Shown in pieces: positions 21,851 through 34,829 of a stretch of DNA of 64,000 bases. The translations under genes and the position numbers were made by a program. The notes under the pieces were generated by a model, which had not been told where the DNA came from, ran no database searches, and worked only from the letters and a program-made list of their open reading frames with translations. The DNA comes from Eonycteris spelaea (taxonomy: Eukaryota; Chordata; Mammalia; Chiroptera; Pteropodidae), in the NCBI GenBank assembly GCA_003508835.1, contig PUFA01000183.1, forward strand, positions 310,001 through 374,000, written 5' to 3'. Position 1 is the first letter of the stretch; the number at the start of each line of letters is the position of its first letter.

Positions 21851-23335
21851 ATACGATTATCCAAGGGGGTGTTACAGTGACACACGGCAGTTTGTATGTT
21901 TCCTATTTCACACACACTGTAGTTATGAGCATACAGCCTGTGTTATAAACTGACTTCTTCAGAGCACTCAACTTACAACTGGCCCTAAAATTCTCATCAG
22001 TCCATGATTTTTATCATAAATCTTTGCCATAAATTGCAGTCTTTTCTCATACCTGAATTATGTGTGTATTTTATGAAAGTAATGCAAGCTCCTATCTTGA
22101 GCAACTATTAGGAATTTGCATACAGTGTCCCTAAATCTATGTATACGCTACATAAGCACATATTTGTAAGGTATTTTTATAACATAGTCTACATGTTTCA
22201 TCTGAAGGAGAAAAATTACTCCCCACTAGGCCAGGGAACTCATAGAGAAAGAGAAAAGAGAGTGGTGTGTCTGCAGCTCACTAGAGGGCCTGAAGTCTGA
22301 AGCTGTGTAGCTCCTTCTGGCTTCCCTACCAGCCTCCTTCCTTGACTTTGGCAGGATACACAGGTGTGGAACCAAAGCTCACCCACACGACAGCATGGTT
22401 GTTCCTGGCTGAAGTGCGTGTTGCAAACTGGCAATGCTACTTGAAAAGAACTGGAAAACAAAAGCAGATGTGAGTTATGACATACTCTCTAAGAGCTGGG
22501 CAAGGCAACCATGTAGGAAGTGGAAATATTTATTTTGTTTTAAAGCAAGCAAAATATACAACTACTGAAAGTAGGTGGTATGCTCAACTGAAGCTTTTAT
22601 AAGTGAACAGACGTTACATACTGGATTCTTTCCTCCAAATGTTTTGATTTGGTTTGGGGTGTCTTGAAAAACATTTTTTTCTCTTTGTCATTTTATGATT
22701 CACTTATCCTTTCTCCATACCACCAAACAGAAGTTCACTGGTGGGAAGCTTTTATAAGGGGCTTTTAATAATCCTCTCTAAATAAGAGCAAAAAGATCTC
22801 CTTGAAAAAGTATCACTAACGATCTCTATGATTGTCTTCTTCTTCTTCCAGTACACTGAGATGTTTTCCAGCAAGTGAGAATTAGCCAGGCCCACTCTAT
22901 CCATTTGCTTGTCAAAACTAAGAGACACAGAAGCACAGTCTTTTGTAGCTTCTTAGGATCTGAGGTAGCGGAAGCAACTTTCTCACTATGAAGGGACAGC
23001 TACCAACAGTGAGGGGAGAAAGGCAGAGAACCATAGCAGGAACCATCAGCAGAAGTGGAGACACTTAAAAGTGGAATAGCATTCCTCCAATTGGTTATCT
23101 TCATCTTAGAACCCTTGTTGGGAGACTGTGGTTTGAGGGTAGTTGTAAAAACCCCAGAAAAGTGATTAAGTCTTTTCATTTTGAGGACTTGAATAGCTCA
23201 TTAAGGAAGGGGTCAGCTTTACTAGGCAGATAAAGAGGAGAAAAAGACAGGAAAGAAGTAATAAAGTGACATAATTTAGGGTGATTGGTGACATACTAAA
23301 GGGCTTAAGAAAGGGGTAATTTCTTTGCAGTATCC
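21851..23335. other. No recognised feature
   Basis: AT-rich unique-looking sequence. The minus frame at 22,240-22,461 has no recognisable family. Confidence 0.4.
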
Positions 23336-23985
23336 TTCAAAACTTTTTCTACCCTCCTTGCTGGCCCCTTCTCAGTCTCCATGCCAACTAGCTTAGCCCT
23401 CAATCAGGTGCTTTTTGGGGCTCCACTGTCCCATTCATTCCTTCTCATGTTATATACTTTCCCTGGTAAGCACAAATACCCCTATGATGTCAGTAGCTAC
23501 CTGAATTCTGAGGACTCCTCAAACTACAGCTCCAAGTCAGACCCTTCACTTGAGCCTCATAAATGTAGTAGGCATCTAAATGCCTACTGGGCTTCTATTC
23601 CCAAGTGCCCCCAGAGACATCAACTCAACAGTGTTAATTCACCAATTTTGTCAGGCTTATCCTCAAACCCTACTTTTCTTTCTCTATGTCATGTCTTTGC
23701 AAACAAACAGCATGATCATCCATCCAGGCCAAAAATCCAAATGAATATCTCAGAAATCTAACTTCCCTTTTCCATTCTCATTGCCACTACTTCAGTTCAG
23801 ACTCCATTCATTTTTCACCTGGATTGCTATCTGAAATCTCTATTTCTGGTTTCAACTTCTAGTCAGTTCTTCATAGTGTTATCATGGCACTCTTTACACA
23901 AGATGAAACATACTGCATAATAGAGGTTTTTGCTCCTGTCTTGGAACTTTGTCTGGAGTCCATTACTGAGAAACAGTAAGCCACT
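23336..23985 (+). mobile_element. L2 (CR1-like LINE) reverse-transcriptase fragment
   Basis: The + strand text follows the L2 RT coding sequence in order: CTTCTCAGTCTCC near 23,368, then the VPQGS-to-LYTLSLG-like region near 23,400-23,470, the downstream Y-A-D-D-S equivalent near 23,480-23,520, a CATCTAAATGCCTACTGGGC block near 23,573 and CACCTGGATTGCTATCTG near 23,817. The open frame of 126 codons at 23,381-23,761 is a by-product of this remnant and not a gene. Indels break the original frame. Confidence 0.65.
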
Positions 23986-25084
23986 CTAAAGAGCCATAGA
24001 GTCACCAGCCACTCTCTTCCAGGGCTAAATGACAAATGGCCAATGATATGAAGATCTCTCACTCCTACCACTAAATTCAACATGTTATCTACAGAACACT
24101 GGAATTCTTTAAGTCATTAGGGAAGAGGAAGTCATTGAGGCCTGGGGTGAAGGAGAAGAATGCTTTGGTTTTTCTCCTCTCTTTCTCATAGGAGAAGTGG
24201 GGCTATCCCTCAAGTCAAGGGATATAGGATATAAGAGAATTTGTTATGAAGAAGAATGGAGGTACATGCAAAGAAGGATACTGGAACCTCACTCTGCAGC
24301 TTAATGTTTACCAAATGTCATTAACTTGGAGACAACAACCCAAAGCAGAGCATAGTAAAGAGTTCTTGGGAGAAACTTGACCTGCATCCCCTGGAGTTTG
24401 CCAACATCTGTGAAGATAGAGGAAGGTGCATGCCTTATCTTTGAGCAGTCTGAAGACAGCTCAAATGGGAGGAAAGAGAAACAATGGATCAGCCTGAGCT
24501 TCCAGCAAAGATACACAAATATTCATGGGAAATGCATGCCACAGAAAAGGCTGGACCACAGCCATCTTTAAGGTATCCTGACCTACCAGGAGTAAGGGAC
24601 CTGAAGGTACACCTTTGGAGGCAGGAGCTGGGTAAGTATCACAAGAAGTGATCCCTAGAATACATCAGCCATGTTAGAGAGGTACACAGTACAGAGATCT
24701 TACAGAGCCTTCCAAAAAAATCTGAAAATGTACTCACAAAAGAATCTTTCCCTTTTCCTTTAATCCTTTCTTCCTTTAAGTATTGTTCTAGAAGATCAGA
24801 AAGAGAAATGGCAGAGTAGATTCCACTGCAGGCTCCAAACCCCAGATGAGGACTGAGGTGAGGGAACAGAAACAGCTATGGATTGAAAGTGAGATTGATA
24901 TTTTTGATTTAGATTCTACTGACTTTTCAATTTTTGTAAATGAGTCCCATTGTCAAACAAGTTTTTTCTTACAACTGAATGTGACTGAAAACCTACAGGA
25001 TCTTCTGAAATGTTGTCAAAGGATGAGGAAGAACAATCTGGCAGAACATATTTGAAAGTAGTGCTGAGAGAAAAAGTTATGTCT
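23986..25084. other. No recognised feature
   Basis: Unique-looking sequence with short frames only. Confidence 0.4.
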
Positions 25085-25165
25085 CATAATCCGAAGTCAA
25101 AAATATCATTTCACCTGTCTGCTTAAAATCCCTCAGTGTCTTCCAAACATAACTCCTGACACATA
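25085..25165 (+). mobile_element. Possible short L2 fragment
   Basis: CACCTGTCTGCTTAAAATCC followed by CTCAGTGTCTTCC matches the L2 'CTGCTTAAAACCCTCCAATGGCTTCC' type region in miniature. It lies downstream of, and in the same orientation as, the L2 piece at 23,336, so both may come from one element. Confidence 0.4.
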
Positions 25166-28048
25166 ACAAGCACAAATTAAATTAAAAAAAGAAAAGAGAG
25201 AATGAATAAGCACATTTATTTTGGAAAAAAATTAAAAAAAAAAAAAACAAGTTCACTCCCACTCACATATATTTGACCAACAACAAATAAAGACGTTAAG
25301 AAGGCAGGTATTTTGCAGTTGTTATCAAAACACATTGAGAATAGTAAGAAAACTATGAATGACCATCTCTTGTTCTTACTGAATCTACCCAGCACACCTC
25401 AACATATTGTTTATATCTGTATCTGTATGTGTAATATATCTGTAGCCACAGGTCAATTCTTACCTTATTCATATTGTATCTTATGTCATCAGTGAAGAGA
25501 TAAGGAGAGATATTTTTAGTTAACAGCTGTCCTTACTTCAAGTACTCATATCATATTTGGATAAGGAAATGAAGCATAAATTGATAGATATTAATATCTA
25601 TGTAATTGCTGATAACCTATAGACATATATAGATATAGACATTTCTTTTCATAAATGACACCCCTTACATGACCCTCCCTTTCATCTCAGCCCATCTTAA
25701 CTTTGTTGTTGAAAACACCCAAAACTGTGGCTGCAACTAATCCCTGGCACAAGTGGTCTGTCCTGTAGCTGGGGGACTAATGAGACCCTCTGTGGCTACC
25801 ACAGTGAACCCATGACAACCTTGCAGGCCAGTACCATTAGCTACCTTCAGGATCCCTATGCAGCATGCAGGGCACAGGGAAACTTTCTAGAGAATCCTTT
25901 TCACTCTCTGACAAAGCCTAACTCCTAAGATATGATGCAAAATCTTATTTTGGTAATTGAAAAAAAAAAAGCATTAACTTTTCTCTCTTTGCATTCCTCA
26001 TCTATTTTGGGTTAACTTAAGAAAAAGTCTTAGAAATGCAAAAGGGAAAATATCTTTTTTTTTTTTGAAAAAAATTACCCTGATTGAATTTGAAGTCATG
26101 AATTGGATAAAGTGTGCTTGTATGTGGAGATAAAAAGATGAAAGAGATGCCACTCCAGCTTGCATATTGTTCTTTCTGGTGAAATTACACATAAAACAGA
26201 TAATTATAATACAGAGTAACAAACTTAGAGATAGACTCAAATGCTCAAACACTCCCCCAGCTCCTCAGTTTCTCCTTACTCTGCCTGCATTGTATGATGT
26301 ATTGGACACTACTGGATGATGGAAAATCCAAAGCTAAGACACCTTGTTTGGGCTCAATTTGGATTTGACTAGCAAATAATTTATTAGGAAAGGTGAATAA
26401 AACATATCCTGAGCTCTTACTTTGTAAAGCAGTGACTTCATGACATGCATAATGAAGAGTTGTGAGAGGTGGCGATATGATTCTTTTTTCTAATGGGAGA
26501 GTCTCAAGAGATACTAAAAATCAGTTGTCTTGTAATATTTTGGAATGTGTTATATGTGAATCTTACCTCTTAAAATGAACAATATTTATAGAGTTAATAG
26601 CTTTCATAATAAAACTGATCTGGAAAGTTAGTGAAAACTCATACCAAAACATTAGGTAGGAAAGCACATGTTAGCAGGGGAGTATAATACCATGTCCATA
26701 AAAGATGATTGATTGAAACTAATTTTCTAATTTCTAATTTTCTATGTAATTTTTGCCAAGCATTATGTCACTGTGATAATAATGAGTCAAATAAAAATGG
26801 AAATAGCTAACCAATTAGATAATTTTTGCTGAGTTGTATTTCAGAATTTCACACAAATCAAATATTTTCCCCTGCAAATAAGTAACTCTTGGAGGGTGGA
26901 GGGGATGCTATGGAATTGTTTGTGTGAATCAAATAATTCTCTTTACAGCTTTGTTTTTCAAATGTCCTGCTATACAAAAATTACTTTTGACCTCATGGTT
27001 TCATTTAAAATGGTCCACAGGAATGAGCTACATTAATGAGTTCAATTGATTCTAAATATCATTAGAATAATCATATAAAGCTTAAATGCTTCCAGTTATA
27101 AAATGCACAGATATTTGGCTTTAGCTTTAAACAAAAGGAAAGCAGCTCTTCAGCAATCCACAGTGGGAACAGGAACAGGGCCTTGTTTTATAATATTATT
27201 GTCAGCAATTATTTTACGGTTAATTAATGCTGCTTGGATATTGGATCTTGTAGGTCTTTTCCCAGGACCAGTCCTTCCAAGTATGTAAAGAGACTTGTTA
27301 GTGGTAAAAATTAGAAAATTTTTATCAAACAGATAAAGACTCCCTTTGAAGCATGTGTATATTATTTCAAAATGGTCTAAATATGAATTAGTAAAGAGTT
27401 GAATTATATGTCCTGAGATTGAATGGTAAGCCTTTTCTAAATTTTATATGTTGGGGGTTTGTTTACCCCAGGTTCTGACCACCACTCAACCATTCCAATA
27501 AACTGTGAACTGAAAGGTAAACCCTTTTAAAAGTTGGGGACTAAAATGCAGAAATCTGGCACCAAAATATCTCCTGCTATTCCATTTTAATATTTCTCAT
27601 GATCTGTGGTTCCAAATGCTCATCAGCAAGAACTTTTAAACTGGGCAGGGAGATGAACCTGGACCAGGTGTATTTAGGCACAGTTCATTGTCTGCCTCCT
27701 TCCCTTGTTTGGAGAGGGCTGAGTGGTGAGTGAAATGGGGCAAAGACACAGGGAGCAATGACAGCAGGTTCCTAGATGGGCCTGGAGCTGGAAAAAAAAT
27801 ATGAAACTAGATGGTAAGAAGTTGCACACCCATAGCAGCAAGTTTTTGATGCTAGTAACTGTTAGACCTCTAAAAATTCTAAATCTTAGATAAGATCTAA
27901 TTGATTAACAAGTTTAGAATACACAATAAATCTTACAACACTAATTTTCTCATTCTCAGCCCTTGACTTTCTAGATCCACCACAAGTTCTGTGTGCCAAT
28001 AGGTTACCCTCGAGCCCCTCATCACTCTCCTTCCTATTCCCATTCCCT
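25166..28048. other. No recognised gene; A-rich tract near 25,225
   Basis: Contains an A-rich stretch at 25,225-25,247 and a T-rich one at 26,056-26,066. The part at 26,740-27,090 has no repeat signature and has the look of conserved AT-rich noncoding DNA (see findings). No gene evidence. Confidence 0.4.
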
Positions 28049-28069
28049 CACACACACATGCATGCACAT

Positions 28070-28115
<46 letters not shown>
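28049..28115. repeat. (CA)n microsatellite with CATG interruptions
   Basis: About 67 bp. The first third is broken by ATGCATGCACATG; the rest is pure CA. Confidence 0.97.
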
Positions 28116-28116
<1 letters not shown>

Positions 28117-30255
28117 AGGACACATTCAAGAAACCCAGTCTGTACCATTTTGACTGATTGTTTCTTGTCTCCATTTTTTCCTGTCATTAATCAAGGAAGT
28201 CAGACTCTGAGGACTGTTGTGTTGGCATCAAGAGTGACAAGAATTGTGTTAAGACATAGTTGATCTATCAGAAAAACCTCTTCACCAGGGTAGGAGGGAG
28301 GCTGAACTGGTTAATTCTGAGGTGTGACTAACCAGACTGGGGTAACCAGCTATAGAAAACCCCTGGTGCACCTATATATTCTATACCCCGAAATCTTTAT
28401 AAAGGCAGGACTATAGAGACAAAAGAATGGAAACGTATGAACAGTGACTGAGAATGACTGAGTTGTAAGGATGAATGTTACTGGGAGCCCATTTCTGTAT
28501 CCTTTAAAGCCAACCAACAAAGGTTGCCTTTTGGGTACATTGGCTTATCTCAAAAAGCACACCCCACTCCCTTTTTGGAAGGCCTCCTTTTTGGCATTTC
28601 ATACTCTGGCACCCATAGTCTTAGAAAAAAGACATTTCATTTTTCAGACCTGGCTAAGAATTTTTGGGAAGGAGAAATCATCTTGAGTTTTGCACGTACA
28701 AAGGGTGGGGTACAAGTATGTAGGCACATTCTACTTTTACTCCCTGATTTCTTGGAAGACATCATGTAGTCACTGATCCCAAGGCATTCCGAAACAGCCA
28801 GGTGCGGCTGCTCCAAAGAATGGGCTCTTCTTGAGCTGGCATCTGCACAACCATCTGTTTAGTTCAGCACAAACCAAAATATGTGACACAATCAGTGCCT
28901 TCAGGAGATGAATGCGTAGGATCACAAGAACTTGAACTCCACTTAGGAGACAACTATGGAGATTGGGCTGGAGGTTCAGAGGAGAGGGTGCTACTGACTG
29001 GTTCATAAAATTAAGGATTCTCATCAGACTGGCCTAAATATCATGACTTTCACTCACTCATGTGGGAGTGCTTCTCAAAATTCAATAATTTGAATTCCAC
29101 CTTAATAAACTTTGACATCCCAATGAACCATTTGTGATGGTATTTATTTAATATTCTTAAACATTGACTCATTGTTATTTACTTAGTAAATGTAAAGTTG
29201 CTCATCTTTTATAATGTAAAAACAATGTATTTATTTCAAAGGAAAAGCACTACCCTTGCTTTTTTATATCTCTTGATCTATTTTCCATTACACATTAAAA
29301 TTACATGCCTATTAAAATAAACATGTCCCTGTATTGCCCAAAATTGTTTCAAGTACCACCAGGGCTACCTGTCTTGTCTTTGGGAAATACTGTCAGCAGA
29401 CATAGTTCCCAAAAACGACATCTCTGTGGTCCCCTGCAGATAGCTTTGGTTTCCAAATGGAGAAAAGACTTACAATGTGAGTGCCCTCAGCAGATAGCTT
29501 TGACTTAACGCTATTGGAAGGTTTTTATGAATAGCACATTCCCTGAGAGAAGTTTTTGAAAAAGTGAAATAACTGCCAGTCAGGACTTGGGCACCAGAAA
29601 GACGGTAAGGTCACCTGAAAATGGAGGTATTTAGCAATTTTACCTGGGTCAGATTGCACAAAGTAGGAATCTTTAGTTTCACTGGCTAATTGGTACTTGC
29701 AAACTGTTCAATTTCAAAAAAAAAAATGTAAAATCTTAAAAGCTGCAGTGGTGGCTTTGTAATGTGATAATTCAGCTAGGCTGAGATACATTCCCTAAAT
29801 TCCCACTCTTGAAAATTTCTGGTTAAAGTGGATTCTTGGAAGCTGGGGAGGGCAAAGAGGAATCAGTTGCCATCTTGAAGCTCGTACACATTGTTACAGA
29901 TCTGCTGACTTACCTGTGATGTGAAGCAGCAGCTAGGCCTGCAACTGCTCCACTTGCCCCTGCATCTTCTTTCAGTTTCTCTTACTCCTGTATCAGGTAT
30001 GTGTATGCTCAGTTCTGTGATGAATGGCCAACTTCTAAGAATATCCTTGTCATTAAAGAAGAGCCATTGTGTCAGTCTGTTCTTGCAGGCTCCCAATTTT
30101 GCTTGTCATTTCTTGCTTGCTCATGATCTTCCCCTCCTGAGAGACTTCTCCCTGTGTACCTCAACTTCCACATCAGTTGGAAAGACAAAGCCTTAAGGAA
30201 ACACTTAACCAAACCCCACAATAGTGAAAGCCAATTCCTTGAAATATGTACGTAT

Positions 30256-30256
<1 letters not shown>
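28116..30256. other. No recognised feature
   Basis: Several frames of 60-90 codons occur but none shows a domain. A 13-bp word, GCAGATAGCTTTG, occurs twice about 50 bp apart (near 29,437 and 29,490). Confidence 0.4.

Positions 30257-30302
<46 letters not shown>
30257..30302. repeat. (CA)n microsatellite, pure
   Basis: 46 bp of uninterrupted CA, the cleanest CA array in the window and so a likely length-variable marker. Confidence 0.98.
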
Positions 30303-30303
<1 letters not shown>

Positions 30304-30559
30304 TTTGCTAAAGCTGAGGCAGTAAATTGCCAAGAAATTGCAGCTTTTGGTTGGCACTGAGTGGTGAGGTAGGAGCACTAGATCTAGGACAGCAGATGAA
30401 TGTTGATACTTGCTATTTATCATGCATGTGGCTTTGACAAATCACATAAGTGAAATGAGGCTAACAGGGTTGTATTAAACTGGATTAAAATGAGTAGAGA
30501 AATTTATGCTTTCAAAATATAGTGTTGTAGAACTGTTAAAGAATTAACTACTGAATTAT

Positions 30560-30945
30560 CCAGGATAAATAACATTAGCTGACGTAACAAACAAATCTTG
30601 AACCTCAGGGGCTTATGAAAGCAAAGGTCTATTTCTGGCTCTTAATAGTGCCCATTACAGGTTGGTGGAATGGGAGTGAGTGGGTAGACTTTGATCCATG
30701 CTGCCAGTAGGAGGCCCAGGTTCCTTCCCTCATGTCAATTTACCTTCTCCTAGGTCTTTTTCCTTCATTCAAACAAGGAAAGCAAGAGATTATGGAGAAA
30801 CACATCTGCTCTTAACAATCTGGGCTTGAAAGTGACTTGCATGCAAGGGGATTAGAAGATGTAGTCTAGCTGTGCCCATGAAGAAGAGGACATCACAGAC
30901 ATTGGTGAGCACTAGAAGTCTTTGCTACAAAGCCAGACATTGCTA
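30560..30945 (+). mobile_element. Ancient LTR-like repeat, copy 1, family not resolved
   Basis: GCTGACGTAACAAACAAATC, GGTCTATTTCTGGCTC, GAAGTGACTTGCATGCAAGG-like blocks and the terminal GATGTAGTCTAGCTGTGCCC, then GAAGAAGAGG, then TTGGTGAGCACTAG, follow the order of a common old mammalian repeat that I recognise but cannot name safely. A related copy in the same orientation lies at 31,303-31,690. Confidence 0.5.
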
Positions 30946-31302
30946 ATTACTATATTCCTCCATGAAGGAATTATTTCACTATTACACTCTGTTTAAAATC
31001 TAATACCATGTAGAAAGGACATGATCTCTATGAGAAATGATAATCTATGTCAGAAACTAAGTTGAACCAGCTGCACTGAATGTTTGATAAATACATTTAC
31101 ATTGCAAATTTCAAGCAAGTGATCATAAAGAAAGTTTATTTTGGACCTGCTGAAATAAAGGAAAAAAATAATAGTTCTCTAATTGAAATATGGCAATCAA
31201 TAATTGTGTATGTTATTCATATAGCCAGGTCACGTTCTTCCTCTTTCAGTCAGGATCAAGAAGTAATGCTAATATGATTCAGTAACAGTCAACCCTAAAA
31301 TT
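30946..31302. other. Spacer between two related ancient repeats
   Basis: About 360 bp of AT-rich sequence. I see nothing recognisable in it. Confidence 0.4.
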
Positions 31303-31690
31303 ACTCAGTAGCTAAGGTTTGTTATTTTTCTATCTCATGTATCATTCCAAACACAGCTGGCAGAGGTCTCTGCTGCATGTAGTCACTCATGGACCCAGGA
31401 TCTCTCTCCACACATGCTCCTATAATCACTAGGGCAGAGAAAGAGGACAGAAACTTTTAAAGCTCCTCTTTGGAGAGAGAAAACATCACTTGCCACAGTT
31501 TATTAGCCAAAAGAGTCATGTGGCCATGCTTAACTTCCAAGGAGGCTGCATATTGCCCAGTAGGGGAGAAGACTTGGTATGTGGGCAAATCATCACTCAC
31601 AGCCTTTTTCTTTATTACTCCTTGTGAGTAGAAAAAGCAGCTGAATGAGCACAGGGCAAATGGGGAGACAAACAAAAATCTGTTATCTAA
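31303..31690 (+). mobile_element. Ancient LTR-like repeat, copy 2
   Basis: CAGAGGTCTCTGCTGCATGT, ATGGACCCAGGATCTCTCTC and AGAGTCATGTGGCCATGCTT, followed by AACTTCCAAGGAGGCTG, fit the same family as 30,560-30,945, in the same orientation and more diverged at the ends. Confidence 0.45.
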
Positions 31691-33734
31691 TGACTTGGAG
31701 GCACTTAAAACTTTTTTTTTCTTTAATTTTTATTTATCTTTATTTATTTTTAATTGAAGAAATTATTTAAATATTTTCCCTCATTTACATCCCCCAAAAC
31801 TTTGTTGATAGGAAAAATAATCTGTATCATCAAACAAAACTTACAAATAATGTTGGTGTTATATTCCCCTTGAATACCAGAGCTAAAGCTATGTACAACA
31901 CTGAAGTTATTCTAAGCAACTACATGGATAATTGTGCTCTTAAAATCAATTATTTTTATTGTACGCAAATTGTATTTCAGTAAAAAGACAGTGCTTTAGG
32001 GACCTTGTGCATATTTCTGTAAACACTGTTTTAAACTTGGCTTTACATTTGTACTGTATGTTCTTAAAATTTTAAGCTTAGTGTTTTAAAATGAAAAGGC
32101 TTAATTGAAGAGAAACATGCTATTCTCATTGTTTCAATTAACTAGGACTATGGGGAATCTAGGTTTTCTCACTGCACAAATGAAAAGTTCATGAAACTCT
32201 GATTATTCTGTCCAGTGCTTTCTTTTAAAATAAAATGGTTAAAGGGATCGTTGTTTTTGTTCAAAGGCTGACCTTTAGAGATGATGTAACTATAATCCTG
32301 GATACAACTGATAGATAAGAAATCAGGGTCTCAGTTGATGATGGAAATCTGTGGGTTGGGCCTGAAGGAAGCCTGTGGCCCATGAAGTTGGATTTGACAT
32401 AAGAGCTCTACCTAAATACACTGTTCTATATTTTTTAAAAAATGAACAAAACCTCTTCCTTGGAAAGTACAAAGTATGTAGAAAAAACAGAAGTTCATAG
32501 GAAGAGATGCATTCTCTTTCTAAAGATGCACCCTTGAATTCATTCTCTGAAAGGTGCACCTTTTGAACTTTTTATCAAGGCTGGTAATAAACATTAGAGG
32601 AAATGGTATGAAAGAAAAAAAAATAAAAGATAAAGGAGTCAAAGGTAAAATATTTTCTCTGGGCTTACCTCTCCTCCAATCAGTAACACAGACCCTGACT
32701 TCCCTCACTGAAATCTGCTCCTTATCTGGACTTCTCCCCCATGGAAGAAGTTGGCTTCACCTCGGCTCTGAAGAAGACAACCGAGCAGGGGAGGCAGAAG
32801 CCATGGGAGTGAAGGCAGCAGGCACTTGCCAGGTTGCAGCTGATGACTTGAGAAGGCTCATGTAGTAGAGTGAAGAATTAAGAGAGAACAGAGCAGGCTC
32901 AGAGAAGGGTATCAGAGGAGAAGCGGAGGTTGAGCCTGAAATGGTTCTCAGATTGGTGGACTGCTGAAGCATTATGGATACCAGAGTTACATTTCATCCT
33001 GCCTAACACCGTCTTTTGGTGGGGCATGCCTGGGCAGCAATTGCTGAGATATTTCCTGTGCTTTTCTCTACTCCCCACATATCTATCTACCATGGTTTGG
33101 GTTCTTTCTTCATCATTTCAGCTTTTCCCTACATGCATTAGTTCTTCCAGTTTTATAAATCAACTGATGCCTTTTTTTTCACAAGTTCAGTCTTCCCTGG
33201 CCTATGGTTGGCCTCAAACTCCTTACACAGCAAGTTAAAAGTTCTAACCTTTATTTCCTGTGCCAAATCAGATGACTGTGGCCAAAGAGCAATAATCTCA
33301 AACTTTGGCACACCCTGAACATAATTATAAGCACTTACTGTTAATACATCTCACTTGTCAATTGATTATGTCTATCTTGTGCATCTCTTGAATTTGAAGA
33401 TAAAAATCACTTATTACATCTTTATGCCTGAACAATACTATAAATTTGACACAATATGTGTGAAGTACAGATTGGTCACTTTTATTTAACTTTTCTTAAA
33501 GTAACTAAAATTTAGAATTCTTTGACAAATCATTTTGTGTAGAAACCAATGGTATCTCTAAATTTCCCTAAAAAATACCACTATGCTTAAGTTATTTTAT
33601 ATGTTGATCTTCAATATTTCAACAAATTACCATCTAATTCTATGATAGATACCCAGGGGTCCTTCCTGGTACTTAAAAGAAGTTCACAGAATTTAACAAG
33701 TAAAATTAGTTTTAACTTGTCAAATGCTAAAACT
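31691..33734. other. No recognised gene; low-complexity T-rich start
   Basis: 31,711-31,765 is T-rich with TTTATTTATC-type units. The rest is unique-looking. The frames at 32,554-32,865 and 32,930-33,238 lack recognisable domains. Confidence 0.4.
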
Positions 33735-33900
33735 AAAAGGAACCTTAAAAATAAGTGCGGCCAACTCTTTAATATTACAAATGAGAAAGCTGTGGCCCAG
33801 AAGATTTCACTGACTTTTCCTAAAACCCAGTTAATGACAGAAGTGAGGCTTAAACTGAGATCTACTGATGTTTACTCCTATCTGTTTATCATGACCTGAG
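33735..33900 (-). mobile_element. MIR- or L3-type remnant, antisense
   Basis: GGAACCTTAAAAATAAGTGC, then AATATTACAAATGAGAAAGC and GTGGCCCAGAAGATTTCACT, follow the pattern of antisense MIR or CR1/L3-type ends ('ACAGATGAGGAAACTGAGGCCCAGA'). Confidence 0.5.
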
Positions 33901-33978
33901 GCCTCCTCTTTATTTAATTTTTACAATAAAATAAACATAGATATTTAAGAGGAGCAATGGACCAATAACAACTTGGTA

Positions 33979-34156
33979 TAGTGGTTCTCAGGGAGGATTT
34001 TCTTTGCCATCACCAGAAGACTTCGTGAAAAAGACAGATATCTAAGTCTCCCTTCAATCTACAGTTTTAAAACACCCAAGACAGGTCCAGAAATGTGTAA
34101 TTGAAAAAAAAATCTCTACCATTGATTCTGGTGTATCTCCTAGTTAAGAACTGCTA
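33979..34156. mobile_element. MER5A-like nonautonomous DNA transposon
   Basis: The ends are imperfect inverted repeats: TAGTGGTTCTCA at 33,979-33,990 and TAAGAACTGCTA at 34,145-34,156 (9 of 12 complementary). Inside are CATCACCAGAAGACTTCGTG and a GGTCCAGAAATGTGTAATTG block that align with MER5A in order. At 178 bp it is close to the usual 189 bp. MER5A is an hAT-Charlie derivative without coding capacity. No 8-bp target duplication survives. Confidence 0.6.
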
Positions 34157-34189
34157 AAAATACAGACACCTGGACTTTAATTTCAATGG

Positions 34190-34375
34190 CTCTGGATATG
34201 GAATCTGATATCTTATACTTATTGTGTGATCTTGACCCAGTTGTTGAATCTCTCTGAGCTTCAGATTTCTCATCTGTAAAAAAAGAAGGTAATAATAGTA
34301 ATTCTACAGAAATCATGATATGAAACACTTAGCATGGTTTTTGTCACAGAGTGCATGCTCAGTAATTTTTTTCTT
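34190..34375 (+). mobile_element. MIR SINE
   Basis: TGTGTGATCTTGACCCAGTT, then GAATCTCTCTGAGCTTCAGA and TTTCTCATCTGTAAAAAAAG, with a terminal GAGTGCATGCTCAGTAATTT: core and 3' part of MIR in order. Confidence 0.8.
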
Positions 34376-34449
34376 TTTACATTGCATCCTTGAAAAGACT
34401 GGAGATTCTCACATCTTCTTTAAGAAGAGATCACACTTGCCTTAGTAAT

Positions 34450-34595
34450 TGAAGGCATAGACTCCATGATCAGAGAAACCTCAGCTCTAAGTCCAACTCT
34501 GCCATTTATTGTTTATTTGTCTTTGCAAAAATTACTCAGAATTTCTATGCCTTAGTGTTTTCTGCCCCATGGGATAGCAATAATATAATGCTTGA
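34450..34595 (+). mobile_element. MIR SINE, more diverged
   Basis: AACTCTGCCATTTATTG, then TCTTTGCAAAAATTACTCAG and TATGCCTTAGTGTTTTCTGC, match the MIR 5' and core parts. It lies just downstream of the MIR at 34,190 in the same orientation. Confidence 0.6.
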
Positions 34596-34618
34596 TATGT
34601 AATCAATATGTAATCAAT

Positions 34619-34680
34619 ATATAATAAAATATTAATAATAATAATTGTTATTATTATTATTTGTATCATCATTATTATCA
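34619..34680. repeat. (TAA)n/(TTA)n inverted simple repeat
   Basis: An ATTAATAATAATAATT run is followed directly by GTTATTATTATTATTTG, so the two halves are complementary and can fold back. It lies just past a MIR end, where such runs often start. Confidence 0.85.
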
Positions 34681-34829
34681 CTACCACTCTATTCTGACAT
34701 CTAATATGCAGATTTTACCAGTTGAAACCTCTTTATTAAGACTAAATGGAAATAGCTATTCAGGTGCTGAGTAAGACATTGTAAGACTGCATAAATCCAT
34801 CATTAGAAGCTATTTTACTATGTACCCAA

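Noticed and set aside
23381..23761. 126-codon + frame
   Set aside because: It overlaps an L2 reverse-transcriptase remnant and is out of step with the original coding frame because of indels.
28049..28115. Possible CRISPR-like or regulatory array of short repeats
   Set aside because: It is a plain dinucleotide microsatellite without spacers.
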